Notes: generated by a model not told the origin, from the sequence alone. Shown: positions 1 through 6,261, numbered from the stretch's first letter. The stretch is DNA of 6,343 bases from Methanomethylovorans sp. (GCA_020854785.1 JAHFZE010000080.1:1-6343), one strand, 5' to 3'. A program made the numbers and translations.

Positions 1-1125
1 AACCTGAAGGAAGCCCTTGCCAACATTGAGGCCATCTATCAGCCTGAAGTCATCGCAGTACACACAACATGTGTGGCAGAAACCATCGGTGACGATGTAA
101 AGCGTATTGTAGAGGATGTGCAGATGGAAGAGCTCATCGATCCGTCCATCAAGGTCTGCGCTGCATCCACACCCAGTTATGTGGGTTCCCATGTAACAGG
201 CTATGACAACATGGTAGATTCCTTTGTCACTACCTTTGCAAAGAAGAGCAAGCCCAACGGTAAGCTCAATATCATACCAGGTTTCGTGAACCCCGGAGAC
301 ATCCGTGAGATCAAGAGAATACTTGCCGTAATGAAGGTGCCCGCGATCGTTTTCCCGGATCAGACAGACGTGTTCGACTCCGGGATATCCGGCAGCAGAG
401 AACTATATGCAAGAGGCGGGACTCCCATAGGCGATGTTGAAGACACGGCCAATTCTCTGGGAACCATTGCATTGTGTAACCTGGCCGGTGGTGCCGCGGC
501 AAAGGCTCTCAAGAACAAGTTCAAGGTTCCCTCAAGGGTGGGGCCCGTACCCATTGGTATCCGATACACTGACAGGTTCGTCATGGATGTTGCAGAAATG
601 GCAAATGTTCCCATCCCCCCGGAGCTGGAAGAAGAAAGGGCAAGAGTTGTCGATATGATGACAGATGCACATCCTCACTTCCATGCTAAGAAGGTGGCAA
701 TATTCGGGGACCCTGACATTATAGGAGGTCTTGCAAGTCTTGTCCTTGAGATGGGGATGGAACCCACGGTCGTCCTCACAGGCACTTCGAGCAAGAAGTT
801 CGAAAAGGAGGTTTCGGACATGGTACACCCCCTGTACCCGCAGGCACAGATATTGTCCGGATCAGACCTGTTCACCCTCCACCAGCTCATCAAGAGGGAA
901 CCTGTGGACATGCTCATGGGGAACACCTATGGCAAGCACATAGCTCTTGCAGAGAACATACCCCTTATCCGAGTAGGGTTCCCGGTCATGGACAGAGCGA
1001 ACCTGCACCATTTCCAGATCATGGGATACTCCGGAGCCGCCTGGCTGGTCGAGAGGATCGGGAACACGTTCCTGGACATCAAGGATAAGACCGTAGACGA
1101 ATGCATGCTTGAGGTCGTGCAATAA
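1..1125 (+). CDS. nifK: Nitrogenase molybdenum-iron protein beta chain NifK (5' end cut by window edge)
   Basis: NifK is the beta subunit of the cytoplasmic MoFe nitrogenase. With NifD it holds the P-cluster that passes electrons to FeMo-co. Frame 1 is open from base 1 to the TAA at 1123-1125, giving 374 visible residues; roughly 75-80 N-terminal residues should lie upstream, judging by the paralogous NifN here. Visible residue 24 is a Cys in TTCVAETIGDD, the match to Azotobacter beta-Cys153, and Ser59 in STPSYVGSHVTG lies exactly 35 residues later, matching beta-Ser188. The C-terminal block PLIRVGFPVMDR...MGYSGA is typical of NifK. The first two P-cluster Cys (beta-70 and beta-95) would be off the left edge. 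nifE follows after 18 nt, so the genes are surely co-transcribed. VnfK or AnfK is less likely because nifEN follows directly. The family call is firm; only the start is missing. Confidence 0.95.
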   Translation, partial: NLKEALANIEAIYQPEVIAVHTTCVAETIGDDVKRIVEDVQMEELIDPSIKVCAASTPSYVGSHVTGYDNMVDSFVTTFAKKSKPNGKLNIIPGFVNPGDIREIKRILAVMKVPAIVFPDQTDVFDSGISGSRELYARGGTPIGDVEDTANSLGTIALCNLAGGAAAKALKNKFKVPSRVGPVPIGIRYTDRFVMDVAEMANVPIPPELEEERARVVDMMTDAHPHFHAKKVAIFGDPDIIGGLASLVLEMGMEPTVVLTGTSSKKFEKEVSDMVHPLYPQAQILSGSDLFTLHQLIKREPVDMLMGNTYGKHIALAENIPLIRVGFPVMDRANLHHFQIMGYSGAAWLVERIGNTFLDIKDKTVDECMLEVVQ

Positions 1126-1134
1126 TTTGAACGA

Positions 1135-1140
1135 GAGGGA
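1135..1140 (+). promoter_or_regulatory. Ribosome binding site of nifE
   Basis: GAGGGA ends 4 nt before ATG 1145. It favours this start over the TTG at 1109, and over the out-of-frame ATG at 1141, which begins right after the motif. Confidence 0.55.
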
Positions 1141-1144
1141 ATGT

Positions 1145-2608
1145 ATGCCGGAAATAAAGAACTTTGTAACTACTCTGGAAGAGAGACAGCCATATATTGC
1201 CTTGAAGCAGAAGGTAAAGGGAGAAACTTTGCTTGCCTGTGACAACACATCCATAGCAGGGGCCATGAGCCAGAGAGCATGCGTATATTCGGGTGCAAGA
1301 GTCGCACTTAACCCTGTTACGGATGCTGTACACCTTGTACATGGCCCTATAGGCTGTGCAAGCTACACCTGGGACATAAGAGGCAGCAGGTCCAGCGGTA
1401 AGGAAACTTACCGTACCAGCTTCTCCACTGACATGAAGGGAATAGACGTAGTTTTCGGCGGTGAGAAGAAACTTTCCAGGGCAATCGATGAGCTTGTTGA
1501 GTTATACAAGCCGCCTGTGGTTTTCGTATATTCCACCTGCATTGTCGGAATAATAGGTGATGATCTGGAAGCAGTCTGCAAGGCTGCCAGCGAAAAGAAT
1601 GGCATACCCGTGATATCTGTTAAGTCGGAAGGGTTCAAGGGAACGAAGTCCGACGGATACAAGGCTGCTTGTGAAGCATTGAAGGTACTCATAGGTACAA
1701 AGGAAGGAAACATCAGGTCCCCTTACCGTATCAACCTGATAGGGGAATTCAATGTTGCAGGAGATGTCTGGCTGGTGAAGCCTCTGTTTGAGGAAATGAG
1801 GATACAGGTAGTAACATCACTTACAGGCGATTCCACGGCACAGAGCATATCCGAGTGCCATACAGCCCAGCTTAATCTGGTGCAGTGCACCGGTTCCATG
1901 ACAACTTTAGCCAAGTGGATGAAGGAAGAGTATGGAATACCTTTCAGGAAGGTTAGTTACTTCGGAATAGAGGATCTGAGCACTGCCTTAAGGGAAACGG
2001 CTGAGTTCTTCGGTTCGGAAGAAATGAATCAGAAGGCAGAAGAGATCATAGCCAGAGAAACGGCCAAGATCATGCCTGATATCCGGCGTATTCGCTCACG
2101 GCTTGAAGGAAAGCGAGCAGCGATCTATATGGGAGGGGCTGCAAAGGCCCTCACCCTCATCAAGGGATTCAGGGAACTTGGCATGGAAGTGGTCATCATT
2201 GGCACGCAGACCGGAAAGAAGGATGATTACCTCCAGATAAGTTATGAAGTGAAGGACGGAACTGTCATTGTAGATGATGCTAATCCCCTGGAACTTGCAG
2301 AACTGCTGGTAAAGCAAAAGGCAGATCTCATGGTTGCAGGAGTCAAGGAGAGGTTCCTTGCTTACAAGACAGGTGTTGCATTCTGTGATTTCAACCACGA
2401 CAGAGTAGTTGAGTTCGAAGGTTTTGAGGGATTCCTCAACTTTGCCAGAGAAATGGATTCATCTATCAACAGCCCGGTCTGGAAGGCCGCTAAGAGCAAT
2501 ATCAAGGATAGTGTGGACAATCAGGCCATTAAGGCTGAAAAAGTTCCGGGAACACATATTGAGAACGTACAGGAAGATGTGGTTATCATCGGAGGGATGG
2601 AAGCATGA
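1145..2608 (+). CDS. nifE: Nitrogenase iron-molybdenum cofactor biosynthesis protein NifE
   Basis: NifE is the NifD-like half of the NifEN scaffold, where the NifB product (L-cluster) gains Mo and homocitrate before transfer to apo-MoFe protein. The product is 487 aa (Azotobacter NifE is about 475). Cys46 (RACVYSGA), Cys71 (GPIGCASYTWDIRG) and Cys132 (YSTCIVGIIGDD) match Azotobacter NifE Cys37, Cys62 and Cys124, which bind the permanent [4Fe-4S] cluster. Cys248 in LNLVQCTGSM matches Cys250, equivalent to the FeMo-co ligand alpha-Cys275 of NifD. I chose ATG 1145 because a purine-rich GAGGGA lies 4 nt upstream and the protein then begins MPEIKNF. The frame can be extended to a TTG at 1109 inside nifK, but that start has little support. 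The 3' end overlaps nifN by ATGA, which suggests translational coupling. Confidence 0.95.
   Translation: MPEIKNFVTTLEERQPYIALKQKVKGETLLACDNTSIAGAMSQRACVYSGARVALNPVTDAVHLVHGPIGCASYTWDIRGSRSSGKETYRTSFSTDMKGIDVVFGGEKKLSRAIDELVELYKPPVVFVYSTCIVGIIGDDLEAVCKAASEKNGIPVISVKSEGFKGTKSDGYKAACEALKVLIGTKEGNIRSPYRINLIGEFNVAGDVWLVKPLFEEMRIQVVTSLTGDSTAQSISECHTAQLNLVQCTGSMTTLAKWMKEEYGIPFRKVSYFGIEDLSTALRETAEFFGSEEMNQKAEEIIARETAKIMPDIRRIRSRLEGKRAAIYMGGAAKALTLIKGFRELGMEVVIIGTQTGKKDDYLQISYEVKDGTVIVDDANPLELAELLVKQKADLMVAGVKERFLAYKTGVAFCDFNHDRVVEFEGFEGFLNFAREMDSSINSPVWKAAKSNIKDSVDNQAIKAEKVPGTHIENVQEDVVIIGGMEA
2591..2596 (+). promoter_or_regulatory. Ribosome binding site of nifN inside the nifE 3' end
   Basis: GGAGGG lies 8 nt before the nifN ATG at 2605 and also encodes the Gly-Gly of the NifE C-terminus. 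It fixes the nifN start and fits coupled translation across the ATGA overlap. Confidence 0.75.
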
Positions 2609-4032
2609 CAGAAAGAAATTATACAACTGTCAACCCTTGTGTGATGTGCCAGCCCATGGGGAGTGTGATGGCCTTTAAGGGCATAGAAAGTTCCATGGTG
2701 CTTATGCATGGCTCCCAGGGCTGCAGCACATATATGAGGCTGCACCTCTCACATCATTTCCGTGAACCTGTGGACATAGCTTCCACATCCCTCAGCGAGA
2801 GAGGAGCAGTTTACGGAGGTAGCGAGAACCTGAAGAAGGGACTAAGGAATGTGATGTTGAGGTACCATCCGAAGGTCATAGGTGTGACAACGACATGTCT
2901 CGCAGAGACCATAGGAGATGATGTTGGAAGGATATTGACAGAATTCAGGGAAGAAGATAAAAATGCAGATGGTGTCCATATAATTTCCGTATCTACCCCC
3001 AGCTATGAAGATGACCACACAACAGGTTTTATCAAGGCAGTTGATGCCATTGTCCGGCATTTTACCGAATACGGTATGGGAAATGATATCTTCAACAACA
3101 AGCTCAATGTGGTGCTGGGTGAGAACATCGCGCCTGAAGACACCCGGGAACTTAAGAGAATGCTGGAAGCTACCATTGGGCCCAGATCTTTTATATTCAT
3201 GCCCGATACTTCGGAAACCTTCGATGCCCCCATGACCGGAAAGGTGGAAAAGATATTCCCCGGCGGAACCCCATTATCGGAAATCGCATACATGAAGAAT
3301 TGTGCTGCAAGTATCGGTCTGGGAATAACCAGTGATAACAGAGCTGTGGATCATCTTGAAACAAAGTACAAAGTTCCTGCAAAGAGAGTCCCTATGCCCA
3401 TCGGGCTGGAGTATTCCGACAGGATCATGTCTGTTCTGTCCGAAATTGCCGGTTGCGAGATACCTGAAACATACAGGAAGGAGAGGGGAAGACTTATTGA
3501 TGCCATGGTGGATGTCCACAAGTACCTGTATGGTACACGTGTAGCTATATACGGAGATCCTGAAATGGTACTTGGCATGTTATCACTATCACTTGAAAAT
3601 GGAATGTATCCGGTGCTTGTCGCTCCTTCATGCAAGACACCTGCTTTCAGGAAGCACGCACAGGAAAGGATCGACGCGATGAACCTGGACTGCGACGTCA
3701 AGATATTCGAAGGATTGGATTTTGATGCTTTCAACGATGTGGTGAGGGAAGCTGAACCCGAAATACTGATAGGGAACTCCAACGGGAAGTATATATCACA
3801 ACAAACGGGGGTTCCACTGATAAGGGTGGGTTTCCCCATTCATGACAGAGTGGGTGCCCAGAGGATACTCATGATGGGATATCGGGGGGCAATGAACATG
3901 CTTGACAGGATAACCAACACCATACTCGAGACAAAGGATATTGAGCTTGAAAAGAAGTGGTTGCAGAACAAGAACACTGATCTTCAAGAAAGCTGCTGTG
4001 GCCTCAAATCTGCACATATGCAGCCCCACTGA
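2605..4032 (+). CDS. nifN: Nitrogenase iron-molybdenum cofactor biosynthesis protein NifN, strongly NifK-like
   Basis: NifN is the NifK-like partner of NifE in the cofactor maturation scaffold. The product is 475 aa. Its position right after nifE (ATGA overlap) is the main reason to call it NifN rather than a second NifK. Cys40 in HGSQGC matches Azotobacter NifN Cys44, the ligand of the NifEN [4Fe-4S] cluster. Unusually, Cys15 (CQPMGS), Cys98 (TTCLAETIGDD) and Ser133 (STPSYEDDHTTG) are also kept. The spacings of 25, 58 and 35 residues equal those of NifK beta-Cys70, Cys95, Cys153 and Ser188; Azotobacter NifN lacks the Cys70 and Cys153 equivalents. An extra Cys12 precedes Cys15. The C-terminal fold block PLIRVGFPIHDR...MGYRGA parallels NifK. 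The last 14 residues carry CC and two His (CCGLKSAHMQPH), a tail I cannot assign. Confidence 0.9.
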   Translation: MTERNYTTVNPCVMCQPMGSVMAFKGIESSMVLMHGSQGCSTYMRLHLSHHFREPVDIASTSLSERGAVYGGSENLKKGLRNVMLRYHPKVIGVTTTCLAETIGDDVGRILTEFREEDKNADGVHIISVSTPSYEDDHTTGFIKAVDAIVRHFTEYGMGNDIFNNKLNVVLGENIAPEDTRELKRMLEATIGPRSFIFMPDTSETFDAPMTGKVEKIFPGGTPLSEIAYMKNCAASIGLGITSDNRAVDHLETKYKVPAKRVPMPIGLEYSDRIMSVLSEIAGCEIPETYRKERGRLIDAMVDVHKYLYGTRVAIYGDPEMVLGMLSLSLENGMYPVLVAPSCKTPAFRKHAQERIDAMNLDCDVKIFEGLDFDAFNDVVREAEPEILIGNSNGKYISQQTGVPLIRVGFPIHDRVGAQRILMMGYRGAMNMLDRITNTILETKDIELEKKWLQNKNTDLQESCCGLKSAHMQPH

Positions 4033-4038
4033 AAAAGA

Positions 4039-4060
4039 AAAGTGGCCATAATACCACTTT
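4039..4060 (-). terminator. Convergent intergenic hairpin with T-rich tail on the minus strand
   Basis: AAAGTGG (4039-4045) and CCACTTT (4054-4060) form a perfect 7-bp stem around an 8-nt loop in the 40-nt gap between the nifN and nitroreductase stops. Read on the minus strand, the stem runs into TTTTCTTTTTC, which suits archaeal oligo-T termination of the redox operon. On the plus strand only a short TTT follows, so use for nifKEN is less certain. A palindromic ATGGCCAT at 4064-4071 repeats part of the loop side and could form a competing fold. Confidence 0.55.
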
Positions 4061-4072
4061 AAAATGGCCATA

Positions 4073-4648
4073 TCATATCCATGTGATGACTGGATCGTTC
4101 CTTGGCGGTGCTGCCGGAACAGTACCTCCATATCCAAAGATGATCGGAGCCACTACTTTGTAATCTTCGTGGATCTTGAGCTTTTGCAGCATTCCAGGAT
4201 TATCCTGGACAAGACATGCAGTACCTATCCAGCAGCTCCCAAGACCCATGGCATTAGCTGCAAGCATCATGTTCTGTGCACACATGGCACAATCGAAATC
4301 CGCTGTAGGAGCATTTTTGTTCCCCAGCACTATGATCAATACGGGAGCATTGTAGAAGATATCGAACTCTTCTGTTTTAAGCATCTTCTTGAACTCTACA
4401 GCCGCATCGATGTTGACCCCTTCAAGCTGCTTTAGCAGCCGGGGCTTGCAATGAGTGGACATTTGTTTCATAATGTCCTTGTCCTTTATCACCACGAACC
4501 TCCAGGGCTGCATACCAAAACCTGTGGGAGCATGGATACCTGCATCAATGATACTTGCTATGGCCTCATCGCTTACAGGTCTGTCAGCATAGTCCCTGAT
4601 ACTGCGTCTTGTCTTGATATTTGATATCACCGGATCTTCCTCTGTCAT
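4073..4648 (-). CDS. Nitroreductase-family FMN oxidoreductase
   Basis: A 191-aa cytoplasmic protein of the nitroreductase family. These are homodimeric FMN enzymes that use NAD(P)H or another donor to reduce nitro compounds, quinones or flavin-like substrates. Visible family marks are the N-terminal TRRSIRDY (residues 13-20, FMN phosphate contact), APTGFGMQPWRFVVI (40-54) and AANAMGLGSCWIG (130-142). The length fits a single-domain member. Several Cys are present (67, 120, 123, 139, 145), including a CAMC pair. ATG 4648 is set by a GGAGGG 6 nt upstream and overlaps the stop of the FTR-like gene by ATGA, so it is last in the operon and probably translationally coupled. The substrate cannot be read from the sequence; reduction through the neighbouring disulfide/Rieske proteins is inference only. 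Confidence 0.85.
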   Translation of the reverse strand: MTEEDPVISNIKTRRSIRDYADRPVSDEAIASIIDAGIHAPTGFGMQPWRFVVIKDKDIMKQMSTHCKPRLLKQLEGVNIDAAVEFKKMLKTEEFDIFYNAPVLIIVLGNKNAPTADFDCAMCAQNMMLAANAMGLGSCWIGTACLVQDNPGMLQKLKIHEDYKVVAPIIFGYGGTVPAAPPRNDPVITWI

Positions 4649-4998
4649 ACCTTACCCTCCTTTTGCATCTGTTCAAATTCAGAACGCGAGATCTGTACCA
4701 GACTGTATGGGTCCTCAACATCCTTATGCACGTACAGACCACACCAGCAACGTTTCATTGCATCGAAATGAGCCCTGTGAAATGGGATACATGGACATAC
4801 TATCTTCATATCGAGCTCTCGATCTCCCGTTAGGCCCTGGCAGGGACAGAACGGATGCCCATGCTCCTTTTCCAGCATGACTTCCTGCTCCAGCAGGAAA
4901 TCCACTATTTCCTCATCGGGACTGAACTTGTACCCCAGAGGGTCTACCACCCTCTGGAACATTTCCCTGAGCTTCTGCTTTCTTTTCTCTGCATCCAT
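4645..4998 (-). CDS. Ferredoxin:thioredoxin reductase-like [4Fe-4S] disulfide reductase, catalytic subunit
   Basis: A 117-aa FTR catalytic (beta) domain. Such enzymes take single electrons from a ferredoxin-type donor through a [4Fe-4S] cluster and cleave a disulfide in a thioredoxin or glutaredoxin. Six Cys lie in three pairs: CPC 51-53, CPC 68-70 and CWC 84-86. By analogy with plant FTR, Cys51, 68, 70 and 84 bind the cluster, and Cys53 and Cys86 form the redox-active disulfide. Two departures stand out: spacing is X14 and X13 instead of the plant X16 and X8, and the His of the plant CHC motif is Trp85. No rubredoxin domain is fused, unlike the described Methanosarcina ferredoxin:disulfide reductase. 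The glutaredoxin-like gene 12 nt upstream is an obvious candidate substrate. ATG 4998 is preceded by GAGG at 7 nt. Confidence 0.88.
   Translation of the reverse strand: MDAEKRKQKLREMFQRVVDPLGYKFSPDEEIVDFLLEQEVMLEKEHGHPFCPCQGLTGDRELDMKIVCPCIPFHRAHFDAMKRCWCGLYVHKDVEDPYSLVQISRSEFEQMQKEGKV
4655..4660 (-). promoter_or_regulatory. Ribosome binding site of the nitroreductase gene
   Basis: GGAGGG on the minus strand lies 6 nt before ATG 4648, inside the last codons of the FTR-like gene. It fixes the nitroreductase start at the ATGA overlap. Confidence 0.75.
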
Positions 4999-5010
4999 AC
5001 CGTGTCCTCT

Positions 5011-5259
5011 TCATGACTCCAGGAGCTTCATATATTTTTGAGGGTTGTAGCCCACCACAACATCATCACCAATTATGACAAACGGAAAAGCTATACTTTC
5101 CCCATGTGCAGAACACACTTCCCTTATCTTTTGCTGTTCTTCCTTGCTGGCCTTATCATAATCTATGAATTCAAAAGGAATGTTACGCTCCGTAAAGAAA
5201 TTCTTGCTTTTCTTGCACCAAGGGCAGGTACTCAGCGTATACATCATGATCTTCTTCAC
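5011..5259 (-). CDS. Glutaredoxin-like small redox protein (CPWC)
   Basis: An 82-aa thioredoxin-fold protein of the glutaredoxin/NrdH/methanoredoxin type, presumably cytoplasmic. The N-terminal strand MMYTLS leads into the active site CPWC (Cys12, Cys15); a typical cis-Pro strand follows (AFPFVIIGDD, Pro59), then GY at 70-71 and a C-terminal helix. It probably cycles between disulfide and dithiol to reduce protein or low-molecular-weight disulfides; methanogens use coenzyme M or B thiols rather than glutathione. The start is GTG 5259, overlapping the upstream Rieske stop by GTGA, with AGGTGA upstream; internal ATGs at codons 5 and 6 are less likely because they would clip the first strand. 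The FTR-like gene follows after 12 nt, which matches the known FDR-methanoredoxin pairing and suggests a reductase-substrate couple. Confidence 0.85.
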   Translation of the reverse strand: MKKIMMYTLSTCPWCKKSKNFFTERNIPFEFIDYDKASKEEQQKIREVCSAHGESIAFPFVIIGDDVVVGYNPQKYMKLLES

Positions 5260-5582
5260 TTGTTCTCACCTTCCATTTTCAAATAGATGTTCCCATCAGA
5301 AACTTTCAATTCGTAGACCGGGACCTTGAGCTCCTTGGCATCAAGGAACTCGCCACTGCGGATATCAAATCTCCAGTCATGGCATGGACATTTGATAACA
5401 TAGTTTTCAAGTTCACCTTTGGATAATGGACATTCCATATGTACACATTTGTTCGAGATGGCAAATAGTTCATTACCTTTTTTGATCAATGCTATCTTCT
5501 GACCAGAGATCAGCAATGCCTTCTTTTCACCATCTGCCAGTTCTGTTTCTTTAAGAGCATAGACCCAAGTTACTTCAGACAT
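5256..5582 (-). CDS. Soluble Rieske [2Fe-2S] protein, third of three tandem copies
   Basis: A 108-aa single Rieske domain with no signal peptide or membrane segment. Cluster ligands are Cys46-X-His48 and Cys65-X2-His68 (CVHMEC...CPCHDW, with X16 between the boxes). Cys51 and Cys67 occupy the places of the disulfide that clamps the cluster in cytochrome bc1 Rieske proteins. The residue after His68 is Asp, where Gly is usual. ATG 5582 gives MSEVTWVYAL, in line with the N-termini of the two sister genes, and AAGGGG lies 5 nt upstream; an extension to 5669 would overlap the previous gene by 71 bp. It probably carries single electrons, but its partner is not known. Its 3' end overlaps the glutaredoxin-like gene by 4 nt, which ties the Rieske genes to the disulfide reductase genes. 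Confidence 0.87.
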   Translation of the reverse strand: MSEVTWVYALKETELADGEKKALLISGQKIALIKKGNELFAISNKCVHMECPLSKGELENYVIKCPCHDWRFDIRSGEFLDAKELKVPVYELKVSDGNIYLKMEGENK

Positions 5583-5598
5583 GCAAACCCCTTTTTGA

Positions 5599-5919
5599 TC
5601 ATAACAGTATCGAAATGTTGCCTTCGGATACCTGTGTTTCATATGTGGCAACCCTGGGATCTGGGACATCTATATATTCGCCTGTGTCCACATTCTCTCC
5701 GGTCCTTATATCAAAACCCCAGTTATGACAACCACATTTAAGGACAAAACCATCCAGTGTCCCGCTCTTGAGAGGACAGCCCATATGAGGGCATTCATTA
5801 TCGACAGCATAGACCTTTCCTTCTTTCCTGATAAGCAGGATCTGTTTACCTGAGATCTTCACCAGCTTGATCTTTCCCTCATCCAGATCATCTTCCATAG
5901 CCAATACCCATGAGGACAT
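5599..5919 (-). CDS. Soluble Rieske [2Fe-2S] protein, second of three tandem copies
   Basis: A 106-aa Rieske domain. Ligands are Cys43, His45, Cys62 and His65 (CPHMGC...CGCHNW, X16 between boxes); Cys48 and Cys64 form the bc1-like extra pair. The residue after His65 is Asn. Its C-terminal part differs most from its sisters, with the acidic stretch ENVDTGEYIDVPDP between the second box and the last strand. There is no signal peptide or membrane helix. ATG 5919 is backed by AGGAGGT just upstream, the best ribosome site in the operon though closely spaced. The gene begins 23 nt after the first Rieske gene ends and stops 16 nt before the third starts. N-terminal MSSWVLAM aligns with its sisters, so the three probably arose by local duplication followed by clear divergence. 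Confidence 0.87.
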   Translation of the reverse strand: MSSWVLAMEDDLDEGKIKLVKISGKQILLIRKEGKVYAVDNECPHMGCPLKSGTLDGFVLKCGCHNWGFDIRTGENVDTGEYIDVPDPRVATYETQVSEGNISILL

Positions 5920-5922
5920 ATT

Positions 5923-5929
5923 ACCTCCT
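5923..5929 (-). promoter_or_regulatory. Ribosome binding site of the second Rieske gene
   Basis: AGGAGGT on the minus strand, 3 nt from ATG 5919. A near-perfect anti-SD match with short spacing; it supports this start over the internal ATG at codon 8. Confidence 0.7.
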
Positions 5930-5942
5930 GCCTTCTTATTAA

Positions 5943-6254
5943 TTAGATATGAACGAAAACTTTACCGTCCTCGGTCTTGTTCTCATATACCTTCAGGGCA
6001 ATATCCCTGGAGCCAAGATACTCCCCGGTCTTAATGTCATATCTCCACCCATGGCATGAACACCGCAGAGTATGATCTTCAAGAGTCCCAGCTGAAAGAG
6101 GACAACCCATATGTTTGCATTTGTTGGACAGAGCATAGATCTGGCCTTCTTTTCTGATCAGAAGTACAGGCTTGTCGTTAAGTTCCACAAGCTTTAAAGA
6201 ATTCTCTTTCAGCTCCTCTGCATTAAGAGCAAAGACCCATGATGGCTCGAGCAT
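5943..6254 (-). CDS. Soluble Rieske [2Fe-2S] protein, first of three tandem copies
   Basis: A Rieske domain of 103 aa from ATG 6254, or 108 aa from ATG 6269. Counting from 6254, the ligands are Cys46, His48, Cys65 and His68 (CKHMGC...CSCHGW, X16 between boxes), with Cys51 and Cys67 as the bc1-like extra pair. This copy keeps Gly after the last His and looks closest to the ancestral form. The inner start is preferred for three reasons: MLEPSWVFAL lines up with the sister N-termini, GGGGGT lies 8 nt upstream, and the TATA-like element would put transcription start downstream of 6269. It is the first gene of the six-gene operon and lacks any export or membrane signal, so a cytoplasmic electron carrier role is inferred rather than a bc1-type membrane role. 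Confidence 0.85.
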   Translation of the reverse strand: MLEPSWVFALNAEELKENSLKLVELNDKPVLLIRKEGQIYALSNKCKHMGCPLSAGTLEDHTLRCSCHGWRYDIKTGEYLGSRDIALKVYENKTEDGKVFVHI

Positions 6255-6261
6255 TTTGCTT

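Noticed and set aside
73..75. GTG at 73 as the start of nifK
   Set aside because: The frame is open to base 1 and the preceding codons encode conserved NifK sequence ending in the P-cluster Cys (TTC) just before this Val.
1109..1144. TTG 1109 as the nifE start, inside nifK
   Set aside because: It adds 12 residues with no family similarity; ATG 1145 has a purine-rich site and a typical NifE N-terminus.
862..1266. Minus-strand 134-codon frame across the nifK-nifE junction
   Set aside because: It is antisense to two conserved nif genes and has no recognisable motif.
2605..4032. Reading the NifK-like nifN as a second nifK or an anfK/vnfK
   Set aside because: It directly follows and overlaps nifE, and a nifK already precedes nifE; the K-E-N order is the usual one in methanogen nif operons.
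4064..4435. Plus-strand open frame of 123 codons opposite the nitroreductase gene
   Set aside because: It lies wholly antisense to a well-conserved FMN enzyme, and its translation shows no recognisable domain.
4614..4880. Plus-strand open frames (4614-4880 and 4621-4833) opposite the FTR-like gene
   Set aside because: They are shadows of a gene with all six diagnostic Cys on the other strand; no domain is visible.
5038..5286. Plus-strand 82-codon frame with a hydrophobic stretch, opposite the glutaredoxin-like gene
   Set aside because: The apparent membrane-like stretch comes from reading the complement of a Lys/Glu-rich coding region; the minus strand has the CPWC thioredoxin fold.
5583..5669. 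N-terminal extension of the third Rieske gene to 5669
   Set aside because: It would overlap the upstream Rieske gene by 71 bp and add unrelated residues; ATG 5582 aligns with the sister genes.
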